Positions 1 to 12,263 of a stretch of DNA of 64,000 nucleotides are shown one piece after another. A model generated the notes under the pieces. That model was given only the letters and a program-made list of their open reading frames with translations. It was not told the DNA's origin and did no database searches. The position numbers were made by a program, and so were the translations under genes. Source of the DNA: Trametopsis cervina (lineage: Eukaryota > Basidiomycota > Agaricomycetes > Polyporales > Irpicaceae); the NCBI GenBank assembly GCA_022385755.1, contig MU278391.1, positions 37,056 through 101,055 of the forward strand, written 5' to 3'. The number at the start of each line of letters is the position of its first letter. The first letter of the stretch is position 1.

Positions 1-1279
1 CTCCCATCCCGCCGAATGCTGACTGTTACTGCCCGGCAACAGCACTCTCGGGTCTTCCGAAAATCGCGATCCGAGCGCGCACACGAGCAGGATAACGGAC
101 CCGAAACCTTCATCGAGAGAGTGCAGATTTTCTCTGAGCCCCTTATCTATGGTCGGACGATGGAGGAGAGGGAGATACAGGTTGACATGGTTGAAATACG
201 TCTCGACGAGAGCGTCTAGCAGGTCAGGAGGCGGGAAGTTTGTGTGTGGCTTGGCTGCCTCTAGCGATTCGAGGATCCACTGTATTCATATTTCAGAGCT
301 TGCGCGAACAATGGAGAAAAGCGCAGCTCACAGGATGCGCACGCCAGAATTCGGGCCGCTTACACGGAAGGATGACCTTACGTCCCTCAGGCCCGACTCT
401 CGCCATTTCCGCCCCCGTGTACTCACGCCTCAGCATAATCGCTGTCTGCAGGAACATAACGCTGCTCGACTTTCCGAAAAAGCGCGGATGGCCTGCGTTG
501 ATTCTGAGGTTGTTCATCCCTATCTCGAGGTTGTGCCGAGTGGTGACCTCGTTGTCGCTGGGGTCGAGATCCTCTTCCTCTGGTGTATACGGCGGAGGAA
601 TGGGGTGGGCACGGTTTTGAGATGCGGCGTCGGCTGGGAGGGAGGTAGGGGGAATAGTAGGCGGAGCAGCCTTTCCCGCACCCTTTGAGAGCCATTTATC
701 CTTGTCGAATGCGCCTCCAAGCTCGGATAGAATGTCTCTGTCAGGACATAGCTACAAACGTCGAGTGTTATTACAAGCACATACAGTTATCGAACCGTAT
801 ACGCACCTTCACGAGCAACTTCTCCATTGTCACCACTCGGTTCTCCAAACCTTCCACATATCCCTTCGGGGGCCCTCGTTTCTGGGGGGAAAGTTGCATA
901 AGAATAGCTCGCCGCGCCACAAGCCAAGTATATAACGCACCTTTGCAGCCTCGACATACGTACATTCATGGTTGTACGTGATGCAGTTTGTGCATCGGTT
1001 GTTCGGCATTTGGCCTCCATCACCTATAAGTTAAACAGAGCAATATTCAATCACCGCGGACCAAGCAACTCCTGAGCAGCCTCCCCAGGCACGCCGCCAT
1101 CGACCTACTTACATCGCACTGTCGACAACCGGTGAGCGTTGGTGATTCGATCGGCCACGGCACTAACACATACCTTTCTTTCTGCGGCAAATATCACAAG
1201 CCCTCTGCACTCGCCGCTTCTTCATACCGGGCGTAATCACCATCTCCTGATCGCTGTGCTCATCCTCCTGGGACGACAT
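1..1279 (-). CDS. Zn2Cys6 fungal transcription factor, 3' part outside window
   Basis: Nuclear DNA-binding regulator of the Gal4-type binuclear zinc cluster class with a fungal-specific transcription factor (middle homology) region. Exons on the minus strand: 1279-1174, 1118-1113 (6 nt), 1023-941, 881-807, 751-332, 279-1 and beyond. About 323 residues are visible. Six cysteines lie at residues 28, 31, 38, 48, 51 and 58 (CX2CX6CX9CX2CX6C). They are followed by the typical linker KRGPPKGYVEGLENR and a short coiled coil. Further on come a GHPRFFGKSSS motif, KRPEFW, and a helix-rich stretch with YLPLLHRP, all typical of this family in basidiomycetes. The start is the first in-frame ATG before a polar N-terminus. 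The target genes cannot be inferred. The family is certain; the splice model is strongly supported because every junction keeps phase. Confidence 0.9.
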
Positions 1280-2742
1280 CGTCTGTATCCGGGTCTAGCC
1301 TCGCGAAAGCACCGTTTGCGGAGGATGCGTTGGGATGCGGGGTGGCAAAACGGTATTCCAATCCGGCTGGGTGTGTGAGTTACAGTAATTGAGTAAGTAT
1401 GGATAATAGGCGTCTTCCGCAGCCACTGCGTTAGGAGCCTCCGGTTGATGTGGGAACCGGAGTCCGGACCCGCTTGCGAGGTTGTTCACTTTGTCTCTTC
1501 AACGCCATGAGCTCGAAGGTTCACTGTGGCCACGTCTCGACCGAATGTGTGGATAGCACGGCTGTATGCAGCGCAGCGGTCTTCTGTTCTACTACGTCAG
1601 TCTGGCCTGTTTCTAGAACGGAATGTAACAAGGTTTCGTACGTACCATATCCAAACATTTGCGAATCATGACTGCGATTTTGTCCTGCGTTTGTCATGAG
1701 TGCACGTTTATGTCGAAAGTCAACCACAGCGAGGCTGATCATCGGCGGAGCTGAGGGCGATTATATGTATTACCATGCAGGTGCCTTGCGCATCCTTCAA
1801 ATGTGCGACGACGGCTGTCTTTCTGTTATACAAAATTATGATTCGCTTTCCGTGTCATGTACAGCGTGCAAATCTCGTCTTTGAGCGACATCAGAACATA
1901 CAGCAAATACTTCCTCACTAGTCCTTCTGCTCGACTAGACCAGAGAAGACTCAAATGACCACACGCACGCAGCACAGCACAGCACTAAAAAGATTCAATA
2001 GCGTACACAACCACAAAATTCGTGGAGGCACACACACAGCGACGTGATGCGCGCCCCGACACAAACAAACTAGCAATACTGGTACACATTACTATAGCAC
2101 AATGAACACCGCGCCCGCCACACGAAACACGTTAATCCGCGTTCGCGTCCAGCAAGGCGAGGCGACGATTCGAGAGAGAGACGACTCGAGAGAGACGACA
2201 AGGAAGGAGAGACAGAGGGAAAGATAGACGGAAGGAGAGCATGCATGGGTACAGTGATTAACCGCGCGAGCGCGATGGATGATATGCGATCGAGAGCAGG
2301 GTAGGTAGGTGCGAGAGATTGGAGATTGAGCGAGTGTGAGCCAGAGGGCCAGAATTTGACGAGAAATCGAGGAGGAAGAAAGAAAAAGATATTGTGTTGT
2401 GTCGATGTCGATGTCGATGCCCGAGTCGGATGCGTATGAGGATGAGGGTAGTAGGCTGTGGGTGTATGCGGTATGCGGGGTCGATGATGACAATGTCGAT
2501 GGGGTGCGGATGTTGGATATGGGATGATGAGGATATTCGATGTTGAGCGAGCACGACGAAAGGGTAACGTAGCCGAGTTTGAGAAGAGTAGCCGAGTATG
2601 AATGTTGAAGCAGCGAGAAAAGACCAGAGAAAAAGAAAAAGAAAACATATCCACCAGACCAACCAAGAACGCAGCAGCAACACACACTTCGATGCAGCTT
2701 GCGCATCAAGATACGCGGACGCGCAGGGCAGCGCGAGACCGC
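1280..2742. other. Intergenic, no gene seen
   Basis: Shared upstream/downstream space between the start of the zinc cluster gene and the stop of the areA-like gene. Positions 2150-2560 are purine-rich on the plus strand, with short GA and GATGTC repeats. Overlapping open frames here are low-complexity and have no family motifs. Confidence 0.6.
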
Positions 2743-5700
2743 TCACCACCCCGCCGAATGATAATCATCCGCCCAACTCCTATTCCTCGCAACAGCAGCC
2801 CTCCTCGCCTCCTCAACCGGGTCCACAGGCCCCCTCATCTCCGCAATCGCCGCCCTCCTCCTCGCAGCAGCAGCCGCAACATTCTGCGCCTGCCGCGCCA
2901 AATGCCGCTCCCACAGCAAATTGCGCCGCAGGCTCTCGGAGAGCTCGGCGGAGATTATTGAGCGGCGCAGGGTACCGGGCGTGCTGGGCGGGAGCGGGGC
3001 GGGGAGGTTGTAGGGGTGGCCTAAGGGGATGGGCATTGGGGGTTGCTCGTATTGGTCGTATTGATCATACTCCTCGTAGTCCTCATATCCCTCGTATCCC
3101 TCGTATTGCTGCTGCAGCTGTTGTTGCTGGAACTCATGCTCCATCCTCGACCTCAAAAGCCCCGACGGCGCGCCCTGCTGGTCCGACACGCGTCTCCGAC
3201 TAGGCCCAGCGAGCTGCGCAAGTTTCTGCTGTGCGAGGCTCCTCGAGAGCCCGAGCCCGTTCTCGCCATTCTCCTCCTCCGTATCCGTCTCCATCTCTTC
3301 GCCCAGCGGCCTTCCCTTCGGCCTATACCCATTTCCACTCCCATTCCCATTCCCACTTCCACTCCCTCCTGGCCCTGCCATCTTGCCACTCACGCTCCCA
3401 TTCGTGGGTGCAACCAGCGCATTCATCGGTGTCATCATCGCCCTCAACGGCATCGCCCTCCTCACCGGCGGCTGCTGCTGCTGCTGCTGCGGGAACCTCG
3501 GACCCCCATTCACACCCTTCCCGAACTGGGTGACGTCCTGCGTAGACATGCTGTGCCGTTGTCTATACGGATGGTCGGGCGGGAAGATCATAGGATCGGG
3601 GTTCATGAGCTGCGAGAGGAGGCCGCTCTTCGTGCGGCTCAGGTCCGTGTAGGACCGTTTCGGCATCTTCGCGAACATGTCGCGCTGGCGTTGGGCCTCT
3701 TCTGCTGCTTTGCGCGCGAGGTCCGCGGTGACTTGCGCGGCCTTCTGGGTCTTGTCCTGGGCCTTCTGCGTCTTCTCCTTCTCCTTGCTTTTATCACTCT
3801 CTTGCTCCTTGCCTTTGCCCTTGTCCTGGCCCTTCTGCACCCCCTTGCCCTTCTTATCGCGCTCACTATCCCCGCTGCCATCCTCAGACGCCCACTCAGA
3901 ATCGTCCTCCGTGTCTGTCGTGTACTCGGACGACCCGCTCATCACGAGCCCTTTCGCTTTCCGCGCTGCTTCGAGGACGAGCGCAGGTGCAGGTGCGAGT
4001 GCAGGCGGCGAGACGACGGGCTTCTTCTCCACTTTCTTCTCTTCTGCCTTCTTCTCAACCTTCTCTACTACGGCCTCCCTCTTCTCAACCTCCTTCCTCT
4101 CCTTAGTCTTATCCCCCTTATTCTTCCTCCCCTCCTGCGCCCCGTTCGTACCGTTCGACGACACAGACCTCCCATCCCCCTCTCTCTCTCTCTCCATCTT
4201 CTCCCTCCTCTCCCTCTCCCTCTCCCGATTATCAGTAACCCTCCTCCCCAACCCCGGCCTCTGCGCCCCCTTCCCCCCACCACCTGCCTTGCCCGCACCG
4301 GCGGCAGAGGTGGTGCTGGTGGTGGAAGTGAAGCGCGGGACGTCCCGCCCGCGTCTGCCTATCGCTGTTTTACTCGTGTTTCGACGCGGGGCGTGTGCAG
4401 GCGCATTGTTCGTTGTTGTATTTGTAGTTGTGGTGGCTGGTGAAGTAGTCGTGATCGTAGGAACGCCCAACCCGCTGTCGCTCGCAGATTTCACGACGCT
4501 CGGCTCAGGCTGTTCGACAGGCGAGACGGGCTCATCAACCGTCGGAGGCGGCCGCTCAGGCGACTCCCCATCCCCATCCGGCGAATGCGAGTGCGACCTC
4601 AAAAAGAACCGGCAGTCGGACGGCTTGAGCGTATCGTCGTCCACACCCTTCTGTCCCTGCTGCTCCTGCTCCCGATCCTGCCCTTGTTCGGGGTAGGCGG
4701 CCGCATGTTGTCCATGCATCTGCACCACAACACCCGCCTCCGCCTCAGACGACAGAGACAACGAAGACGCAGACGTAAGCGACGTAGTCGATGTCGAAGT
4801 CAACGACGGCGACGGCGACGCAAGGCGCCCAACAGGCCCCAATTCTGTATGAGGACTCGCAGGAGGACTCGGACACGGCGTCGGATTAACAACGACCACT
4901 CTCGGCGCGCCCAACAGAGCGGTGGAGGCGGGCGGGGTGCCGAGTACGGGCCGAGGCTGCGCGACGCTGATGCGGTGCACGAACGTCGTGCCGGCTGCTG
5001 GGGAGGGTTTGGCGGTGCTTGGGCCTGAGCTCAAGCCGGTGGTGCGGGTTATTGGGGTCCAGATGCTTCCTACGTTGTCGTTTGCATTATCCGCGGTGGT
5101 GTTAGGAGAGGAGTTGTTGTTGGAAGACAACCGCGAGCCCGGCCTAATCACATCCAGCGTATCCGGTAAAATCCCCACAATGATGCTCCCCGCGCGTTGG
5201 CCCTGCACGTTGTGCGGGCGCGCAGGCATGCTCGCCGTGCTCAATCTTCGGATATTGCTAGACGTGGGCAGGGGAGGGGGGAGGTGAGTGCCGTGCCAGG
5301 AGTGCCGGGCGGCGGTGGGAGCGGTGGGGGGGACGGTGAGCGTGAGTGAGTCTTGGGAGGTGTTTGAGGCGGCGAAGAAATCTGTGCGGGTGTTAGCGAG
5401 CCGTAGGCGAGCGACGCGAACAAACGATGCGAAGCGTCGAACTGAGGAGGAAGAGGTGGATGGATGGACTCACCAGTCTGACTACTCGCAGAACTCAACG
5501 CCGGCGATCCGCTAGATGAGGACGCAGAGGAGGAGAGCGCGAGACTCTCGGCGGAGAGCGTCATCTCGCGGTACCACAGCCGCCAGGACATGTTCTCGAG
5601 CCGGCGGCCGTCTTTGAGGCTTTGTTTGCATTTGGTGAATACTGTACGCGAGCGCAGCGAGCGTGGTCAGTTTCGTTCATTCTTCTCTTTCTCACTTTAA

Positions 5701-5928
5701 AATCTCGGTGTGTGTGGAAAGAGAACATGGGATGGAGAAAGCGGCGAGGAGGAGGAAGGATGGCGGGGAACCGGGGTGAAAGAAAGGAACGGGAAGAGAA
5801 GGAGGTGGGGAGGAGAGGTAAAAGAAACGAGACGCACCGGTCCACATCCCGTACAGCGCGTCCTCGCCCTCGAGGTCGCGCACGACCTCGGGCGAGACGG
5901 AGAGGATGGGCGACGGGAAGTCGATCAT
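2743..5928 (-). CDS. areA GATA-like domain / DUF3295 protein
   Basis: Predicted nuclear regulator of 965 residues; exons 5928-5838, 5641-5474 and 5381-2743. The first two exons spell the nitrogen-regulatory areA GATA-like region: LYGMW, then VFTKCKQSL and RRLENMSWRLW (about residues 26-53). This motif sits at the N-terminus of AreA-type proteins but also occurs, as here, without a GATA zinc finger. The C-terminal half has the DUF3295 signatures, LSRTKSGLLSQLMNPDP with PPDHPYR and, near the end, ISAELSESLRRNLLWER. In between lie long Ser/Thr/Pro stretches, a Lys/Glu-rich segment and a polyglutamine run. No zinc finger is visible, so direct DNA binding is not supported; a role in nitrogen or stress signalling is inference from the family name only. 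The start ATG is the first that gives the conserved domain, and all introns are canonical. Confidence 0.88.
3471..3490. repeat. CTG/CAG trinucleotide run inside coding exon
   Basis: About six to seven CTG units on the plus strand, read as a polyglutamine run followed by PPVRR on the coding (minus) strand of the areA-like gene. Such runs vary in length between strains. Confidence 0.9.
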
Positions 5929-8786
5929 CGTCTGCCTTGTCCTTTGTGTTATTGCTAGTCTTGTTCCTATTCTTTCTTCTTAGTCGTACAAGCTGTTGAG
6001 TGTACACACAGTCGGGGTATCAATGGTGATGTTGGTTCAAAAGAGGTCGATGGTGGCAGAGAGCGAGTGCGAGTGCGAAGAGGCAGCACTCAGACCCATG
6101 CGTATGCGTTCGGGGAGCCGAACAGCGAGCGTTCAGCGTTCAGCGTCGGCTGGAGGCTCGAGCTGGAGCCGAGCGAAAACGAGGCTCGAGCCGAGCGGCA
6201 CGAGGGAGAGAGATGGGTGGATGGTGTGGATGGGGAAAGAGGCGAGGGTGGAGGCGGGGTTCAGTTCTCCGAAGCGAGCCCACTCACTCGAGCGAGAGCG
6301 AAGCGAGGCTGCTGATTATCCTAGCCGCGTGTGTAGCGATCCACGTAGACTCACTCTCAAACGACGACTCGAGGACGAAGTGGTCGAAGTGGTTGATGAT
6401 GATGGACGAGAACAAGAGGGAGACGAGGAGAGCCCAAAACCGTGCATGCGTCCGTCCGTGCGGTGTTTCATTTCGCGATTTCGCGGTCCTCCCAACCCAC
6501 CCAACCCAAGCTCGCTCCCGTCTAGCCACCCACCCACTCAGTCGCTCAGGACGTGCGGGCCGTACGCGCCTATCAGTCGAGTCGTGCATGCATAGATCAG
6601 GGAGGGAGATGGGATGGGAGGCACGGAGCCCGTTCTTTCGGCGTGTCCGGCGTAGGGGGGGTGTAAGCAGAAATCGGTGACATTGCCCATCGCTGTTGTT
6701 GCTGTTGGGTGTGAGATATGGGCACACACGGAGCGAGTATGCATTGCATTGCATTGCTCGTCGTCGTACTCGTCTTCAAGGACACGAAGTATCCAAGTGT
6801 ACATAGAGAGCCCCCCAGTTCACAATCCCCGAGATCACATGAACACCTCCACCATCGGTACTTGTCCCCCCCTCCCATCACCAGCCCATCACCCGTCACG
6901 CCAGTCGGAGCTCCCCGTCTGTCGCGCGGAGCTGCTGCCAGTCTCAGGAATGCGCTAACTGTAACTGTACTGGGTGATCGTGGTGTACTGTACCCCGCAA
7001 TCACCAATTCGAACCACCACAATCCCTGGAGCTCTCTGTGTGGAGACGAACAACCCTCTGCAGGCCGTGCGGGTGCTATGAGTGACGCCGAGCAGGGCTG
7101 CGCGCAGTACAGACAGACAGATCCCGACGTGCGTGTGTCGCGGGGGTCCGTATAAAGCAGGACGTGCCCCGTCTCACTCTCATCCTCAAACTGTTAGCGA
7201 GCTCGGTACGCATAAACGTGTACTGCTTCTGGTGCGCTTTACAAATACAGTGAAGATTTCGTGCGCAGTCTTATGTTTGGACGGATCCCCAGATGTCCAA
7301 CTGTCTCGTTTCTGTTCAACGCTGCGAGGATGGCACGCTGCCGCGTAGTCGACCACGATCCACAGTTCATGCTCATGCTGAACTGTTCACCCGCAAATCA
7401 ACGAGCAACGAGCAACCATTTAGCGTTACGGTAGGCTCGCCTAGAAGGTTGCTGCAAACAATCAAATTCGTTCTTCTCTCTTCTACTTCAACTTCTACTT
7501 CTGGTTCGTCTCCCACTCCATTCTGTTCTGTTCTGTTCGAACAAACAACCTTGCGCCGTGTGCACACGAACAAGAAGGAAGCAACTCACGCTGCGGAAAA
7601 ACGCAGGATAAACGAAACGGGTGCGCGGGTCGGTCGGTCGGTGCCTGTCGAGTATCACATGCATATCGGCTGCCGCGTTCCCAACTTCCACTTCCACTTC
7701 CAACGAAGCACGATCATCGTTTCTGCGTTTCTGCGCTTCCCGGCCCCCGCTTCGGCGTCGCTTCAATTCAATGCAGGCTTACGAGCATCCGTGTTTCCAT
7801 GTTTCTGTATTTATGAGCACGCACGTACGTACAGCATGAACTGTCGCAGGATGCGGGAGATGCGGGAGAGTTCGAACATGGTGGCTTGCCGCCACGAGAT
7901 GCACTATGTGATCACCCGCACCAGCGCGCACGTCTGTCTGCCTCCGTCGCGCCCTGCTCCTGAACGATCCCGAATCACGATGAACTGATGGCGCGAAAAA
8001 AAGCCTCCGCTCGTCGCGGGTGTACGATCGGTGGCTTGCAGGGTCCAGACCGGTTTGTTTATGTTATGCGGGAGGCGACGGGCGACGACGTGGACGATGC
8101 CCGCGTTTCCTTCCGACTCTACGATGGCCGACGCCGATGCTTGGAAGAGGACGAGTCGGGTGGCCGCGCATCGCACCGAGACGCGCCAACGACGACAGCT
8201 GGATGGACTGAGAAGAGAAGGTGCCTTCACTCGTGAACGCATCGCGTAACACTCACAGAAGAACCGACGTCAGCGCGACGTCAACGGGAACGCGGATCGG
8301 CGAGCTGGAATGACGCCGGCCTCCTCTCACTCGCTGCTTCGACCGCTCGTGTCTGTGTATGCGCTGCCAGAAGTGCACATCGCAAAAAGGTCTGCGCGTG
8401 CACACTCGACACCGTCCGTACGTATCGACGCACCCACGACACGACACACGCACCTCTCACAGCTCGCTTCGCAGATCCTCCACATACGCGCCGAACCGAC
8501 GATCCCCAGCCTCTTCGGTGTCGTAAACCGGGACACGACGCCCTGCGTGTTACGTTTGCGCTTCTCCGGGATTCCCTTATGCCCTGCCGCCGCGCGTACG
8601 TACGTACGCACGCGTCTCGTCGCTCACTGCGTGTTTGCAGTATCGTCCGCCGGACTGCCGCGCACTGGCTCTTGTCTGTGCGGGGTACGCTTCTCTGCGC
8701 CCGCGCACGTTCATTGTCGCCTCGCCCGGCCTCTCATCCGAGCGAAGGGTCTGTTCCTCTTGGCAGTGTGCTCCGGCGGAGGGTCT

Positions 8787-9430
8787 GCATCACGGGAGCT
8801 GGATGGGAACGCCACGAAGGGCTCTCCTATTGATTGTGGCGATGCTAGCGCCGTTGCAAAGAGTTCGACGACGGTCGGCAGGGTCGCAGAGGGCTGCGCA
8901 GAAACATGCGCGTACGCTCGCCATCCTCCCCGAATCACGCTGAGGATCATGCCAAGGCGCTGCCGTCGCGCCGTGCACACAACCCACTCTCCCCGTCCAC
9001 AACACTGCTCGAAGATTGTCGACAGACACAGCAGCGGCTGGGGCGTGTGCGTACATTCCGCTGGAAATCACCATTGCCATCGGCTGATCTATTCGTCTTA
9101 GCAATGTACTACGCCAGAGGAAATGCATCACGAGATCCTGGATGGCGACGCCACGAAGGGCACTCCCAGTGATCGTGGCGATGCTAGCGCTGTTGCAGGG
9201 TGTTTGACGACAGTCGGCAGGTTCGCAAAAGGAACGTGCGCGTACGCTTTGCTCGCTGACCGACTCACACGGATCGTTGATGGACATCCATCGCGCCGCG
9301 TACGCACCTGCGATGAGCAAACCATTCTTCCCGGCTAGAACAGTGTTCGAGGATGGTCCGCAAGTTCGCGAAGGACAGTGGCTTGAACGTGCGCGTAGGC
9401 TCCGCTCGTGGCTATCACCGACACCGTGCG
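8787..9430. repeat. Diverged direct repeats (two long copies, two short)
   Basis: Segments 8787-8920 and 9124-9248 align over about 125-130 bases, sharing TGCATCACG, GCCACGAAGG, GTGGCGATGCTAGCG, a GACGACNGTCGGCAG block and TGCGCGTACGCT. Two shorter, more diverged copies of the last part lie near 9005-9055 and 9340-9400 (CAGTGTTCGAGGATGG, TTCGCGAAGGA, GTGCGCGTAGGCT). No terminal inverted repeat or coding function was found. Confidence 0.75.
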
Positions 9431-9908
9431 CGTCGGCTCTTCCACCAATATAGATGGCGACTCACACGCGATGCGCGCACATCGGCTGTGATTGTAGCCA
9501 CCGAACTCGCCAACGGAAACACCTTGGTATGTATCAAGCCGCAACAGCCTGCGGTGCGAGCCCGTCGGCCTCTGCACCGCTCTCACCCAAGTAACAATGC
9601 ATCGATATCAACGCCCGACTGCGGATGCAATGAAACCGGACACACCCATCATGGGCAGGCAAGGTCGGTGGTCTCGGCTGTTCATGAAACAGGACCGCAC
9701 GATGAACATAAGGAATTGGCAACGGGGAACGTGCAGGTACGAGCACAGCGTTTGTCGTGGCCGTTACATCTGAACGCAGTGATGTGTCATGCGTTGGCCT
9801 GAGATTATATTTCGCAACCAAGTCAGGGAGATTTCTAGATGCCATTCCCAGCGAAGCGTGTGCCCTCGGGCTCGGCGAAGGTGAGTCGCAGCCAAGACTC
9901 TCTCAAGC

Positions 9909-9953
9909 CCGAGACGCTCGCGCCACGAAGGCAGTTTCAGCCGTATTTGGGCG
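9909..9953 (+). repeat. Interspersed repeat, copy 1
   Basis: Matches 10801-10845 closely: both carry GAGAC, CTNGCGCCACGAAGGC and TTCAGCCGTATTTGGG, followed about 30 bases later by AGCGGNCAGCC. The core GCCACGAAGG also occurs in the 8.8-9.2 kb repeats. Confidence 0.75.
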
Positions 9954-10800
9954 GATTGTTTTTTTTTTTTACAGCGGTCAGCCGTCGGTGAGCCCAGCAT
10001 TCGTGGTGTGCATGCAATATGAAGAGCGTGCGTCCCACCGCGCATGCGTTGCCTGGGGATTGCAGGATAGAGCCACAGTTGAGCAACAATATCATTATCC
10101 ATACGCCTACTGTATTCTACGGCTCGGACTTGCAGATGGTGGTGCTGGCGAAGCGTACGTACAGCACTCGCGCTCTTGTTTGCGGGCGGGCGGGCGGACT
10201 TGCTGTTCTTCACTGGGTACGAGAAGCTAACTGCCGAACCACCCGCCGGCCCCAGGGCAGTGTAGATATGTTCAGAGGGGATTTTATTTCATCCCCATCC
10301 AACATCCAGTATGTCGAACGAGGAAGAAAACTCCTGCGAACGTCTCTTCGCATAGCATCCCCGGGTCCTTCTTCCTTGCCCGAAAATGGTGGCACGGATC
10401 GCGACGCGACAGCAAGCAGCATATCCATATCCGTAAGTGACGTTGCTTGAGAACGGCCTCACCTTAACGCATTTTGTTTTCTATCTAGATGCAGCGGCAC
10501 GGCACTTACGGATCCCTCACATCTACCGCGTATATGTGCAACGTGCACACAGCGTAGGGCACAGAAGCCTCCGCTAAGTCGGTCGACAGGCGGGTCTGTC
10601 TCTGCCGCCTCATATTCATTGCTGCCTGAAACCTCAGTGAAGATAACATGCGACACACCCAGGTCTAGGGCCCCAGACTACTACCCGACTCAGAGCGGCC
10701 TCGTCGGACGGACGGCATCATAAGACCGACCGTCGGGTGTCCTATTCCATTCCATTCCATACGACGTCAGCCCGGGCATCCGGTTCTGTGAATGTGAGGC

Positions 10801-10845
10801 TGAGACTCTTGCGCCACGAAGGCTGGTTCAGCCGTATTTGGGTGG
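10801..10845 (+). repeat. Interspersed repeat, copy 2
   Basis: Second copy of the element at 9909-9953, about 890 bases away and in the same orientation. The flanks diverge. Confidence 0.75.
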
Positions 10846-11852
10846 TGCCTTTTGTTACGGTGAATTGCAGCGGCCAGCCAGCCTTTGCACTTTCGGAGGT
10901 CTTATTGGTGTTGGGTGTATCAGAAGAGCCATACGGAATGGCCGTTTTTGTATTTAATTTTTGTGCCCTACAGTACAATTAGCTGGTGGGAATATATTTT
11001 GATTTGAAGCGAGCTGCTCATACTTATGGGGCGGGTGATGAGGAAGTTATATGTTCGTAGTCTCGAATAGACTGGCAGTTGCTGAGAGAAAGGGACTGTC
11101 TTTCGGGACCAGGCTGGATACGCGATATAGAGTGTAGACAAGGATGGGATTTTGCTATATACGTACTCGCGGTAGCTGCGTTCACACCCTCCGTTATGTG
11201 TGCCCTATGCGGTCAAGTCGTGCGAATCTAAGGCGTTGTACGGCTGAGTGGGTTCTCGTATTTGCGGGGCAAGTTCTGAGAGATTTGAACGGTCGTGTTT
11301 TTGGATGAACTAGCAAATAAATACATAGGTGTCGAGACGGGAGGAATATTTTAGGGACGAGTATGATAATATAATAGAGGCTGAATATGAGATATAGCGT
11401 GCAAGGGTAGGATTCGAGGGATGAGAAAGCATAGTTTTGCGTGCTTGTTACAGACATATGGTCTGGGATAGCAGAGGCCGAGGATAAGGCATCGCGCGTG
11501 GATGGAGGCAGGATCGGAGGGATAGGCTAAGTGGAGGAGAGAGCGGTTGGTTTGGGGGCTTGTTGGGCTATGTAAGGTCGTGGATACAACATGGGATGGC
11601 TGCAACGATTGAACCGACAGCTGCCGCTTCAAAGCCCGTCCAAAAGCTCAGGTACCGCTGTCATGGGCAGTCGAGCCCCGCCAACTCCTTAGCGAACAGC
11701 CCAAGCGTCCCCATCGCCACGATACGACTCGCGGTCAGGTTATCGCAATGCTATCGAACGCTTCCAGTAAACACATGCTCTTCGTCGATTCATTTCACAA
11801 AACAAGCTCACCAAAAAAAAGCGCAGAAGGCTTTCTGTCACGGTGCAGAAGA

Positions 11853-12263
11853 TTACGTGCTCGGGGTCCTCGAAGCCCCTCCAAAGCCGTACGCAGCGCT
11901 CAGCTCGCCATACGCCTTCTCCCAGTCTTTCGTCTGCGCGGGGCCTGCTTTGCTCGTCTGCGTCGCAGCGGACGCAGGGGTGGGGGCAGACGCGCTCTTC
12001 GATTTCGATTTGCTCTTGCTCTTGCATCGCTCCGCGGCAGGCGACGCGAAGGTAGGCACCGGCGCACATCCACCAAAGCCATACGTGCTTTGCAGCTCGC
12101 CGGACGCCTTTTCCCAGTCCTTCTCTGTCTTTGCGCGTGGTTTTTGTGCGGACACTAATGTGGAGGCAGAGCTCGTGACGGAGGAGAGCGTGGTGGTAGA
12201 TGCGTTGGAGGGTGAGGAGGATTTAGAGGGCTTCAGGGAGGCGGAGAGGAGTTGGGAGAACAT
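11853..12263 (-). CDS. Small protein with duplicated DWEKA...YGFGG motif
   Basis: Intronless gene for 136 residues. A Ser/Thr-rich N-terminus is followed by two copies of a motif (KDWEKASGELQSTYGFGG and KDWEKAYGELSAAYGFGG) separated by a Lys/Ser and Ala/Thr-rich linker. I recall similar small DWE...YGFGG proteins in mushroom-forming fungi, without a known function. The frame is open a further 33 codons upstream, but a TATA element at 12381-12387 places the transcription start near 12350, which favours the internal ATG. No signal peptide or membrane segment is seen. Confidence 0.75.
   Translation of the reverse strand: MFSQLLSASLKPSKSSSPSNASTTTLSSVTSSASTLVSAQKPRAKTEKDWEKASGELQSTYGFGGCAPVPTFASPAAERCKSKSKSKSKSASAPTPASAATQTSKAGPAQTKDWEKAYGELSAAYGFGGASRTPST

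Larger units (their letters stand above)
5929..11852. other. 5.9-kb gene-free, CpG-rich stretch
   Basis: No open frame here has family motifs, plausible splice chains or codon structure like the neighbouring genes. It is GC-rich in its first two thirds, with several short microsatellite-like runs and a 12-T run near 9959. It holds diverged direct repeats at 8787-9430 and at 9909-9953/10801-10845, listed separately. It lies directly upstream of the minus-strand areA-like gene, so a long promoter or 5' leader, or a non-coding RNA, is possible but not shown. Confidence 0.6.

Noticed and set aside
2070..2749. Three overlapping minus-strand frames of 160-205 codons
   Set aside because: They lie in purine/pyrimidine-biased DNA downstream of the areA-like stop, so stops are rare in all frames; no splice or family support.
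4068..4696. Long plus-strand frames opposite the areA-like gene
   Set aside because: They are reverse-strand shadows of Lys/Glu/Ser-rich codons and lack any motif.
8310..9101. 263-residue open frame on the plus strand
   Set aside because: Arg/Ser/His-rich, no family motif, runs across direct repeats, and several rival frames of similar length overlap it in GC-rich DNA.
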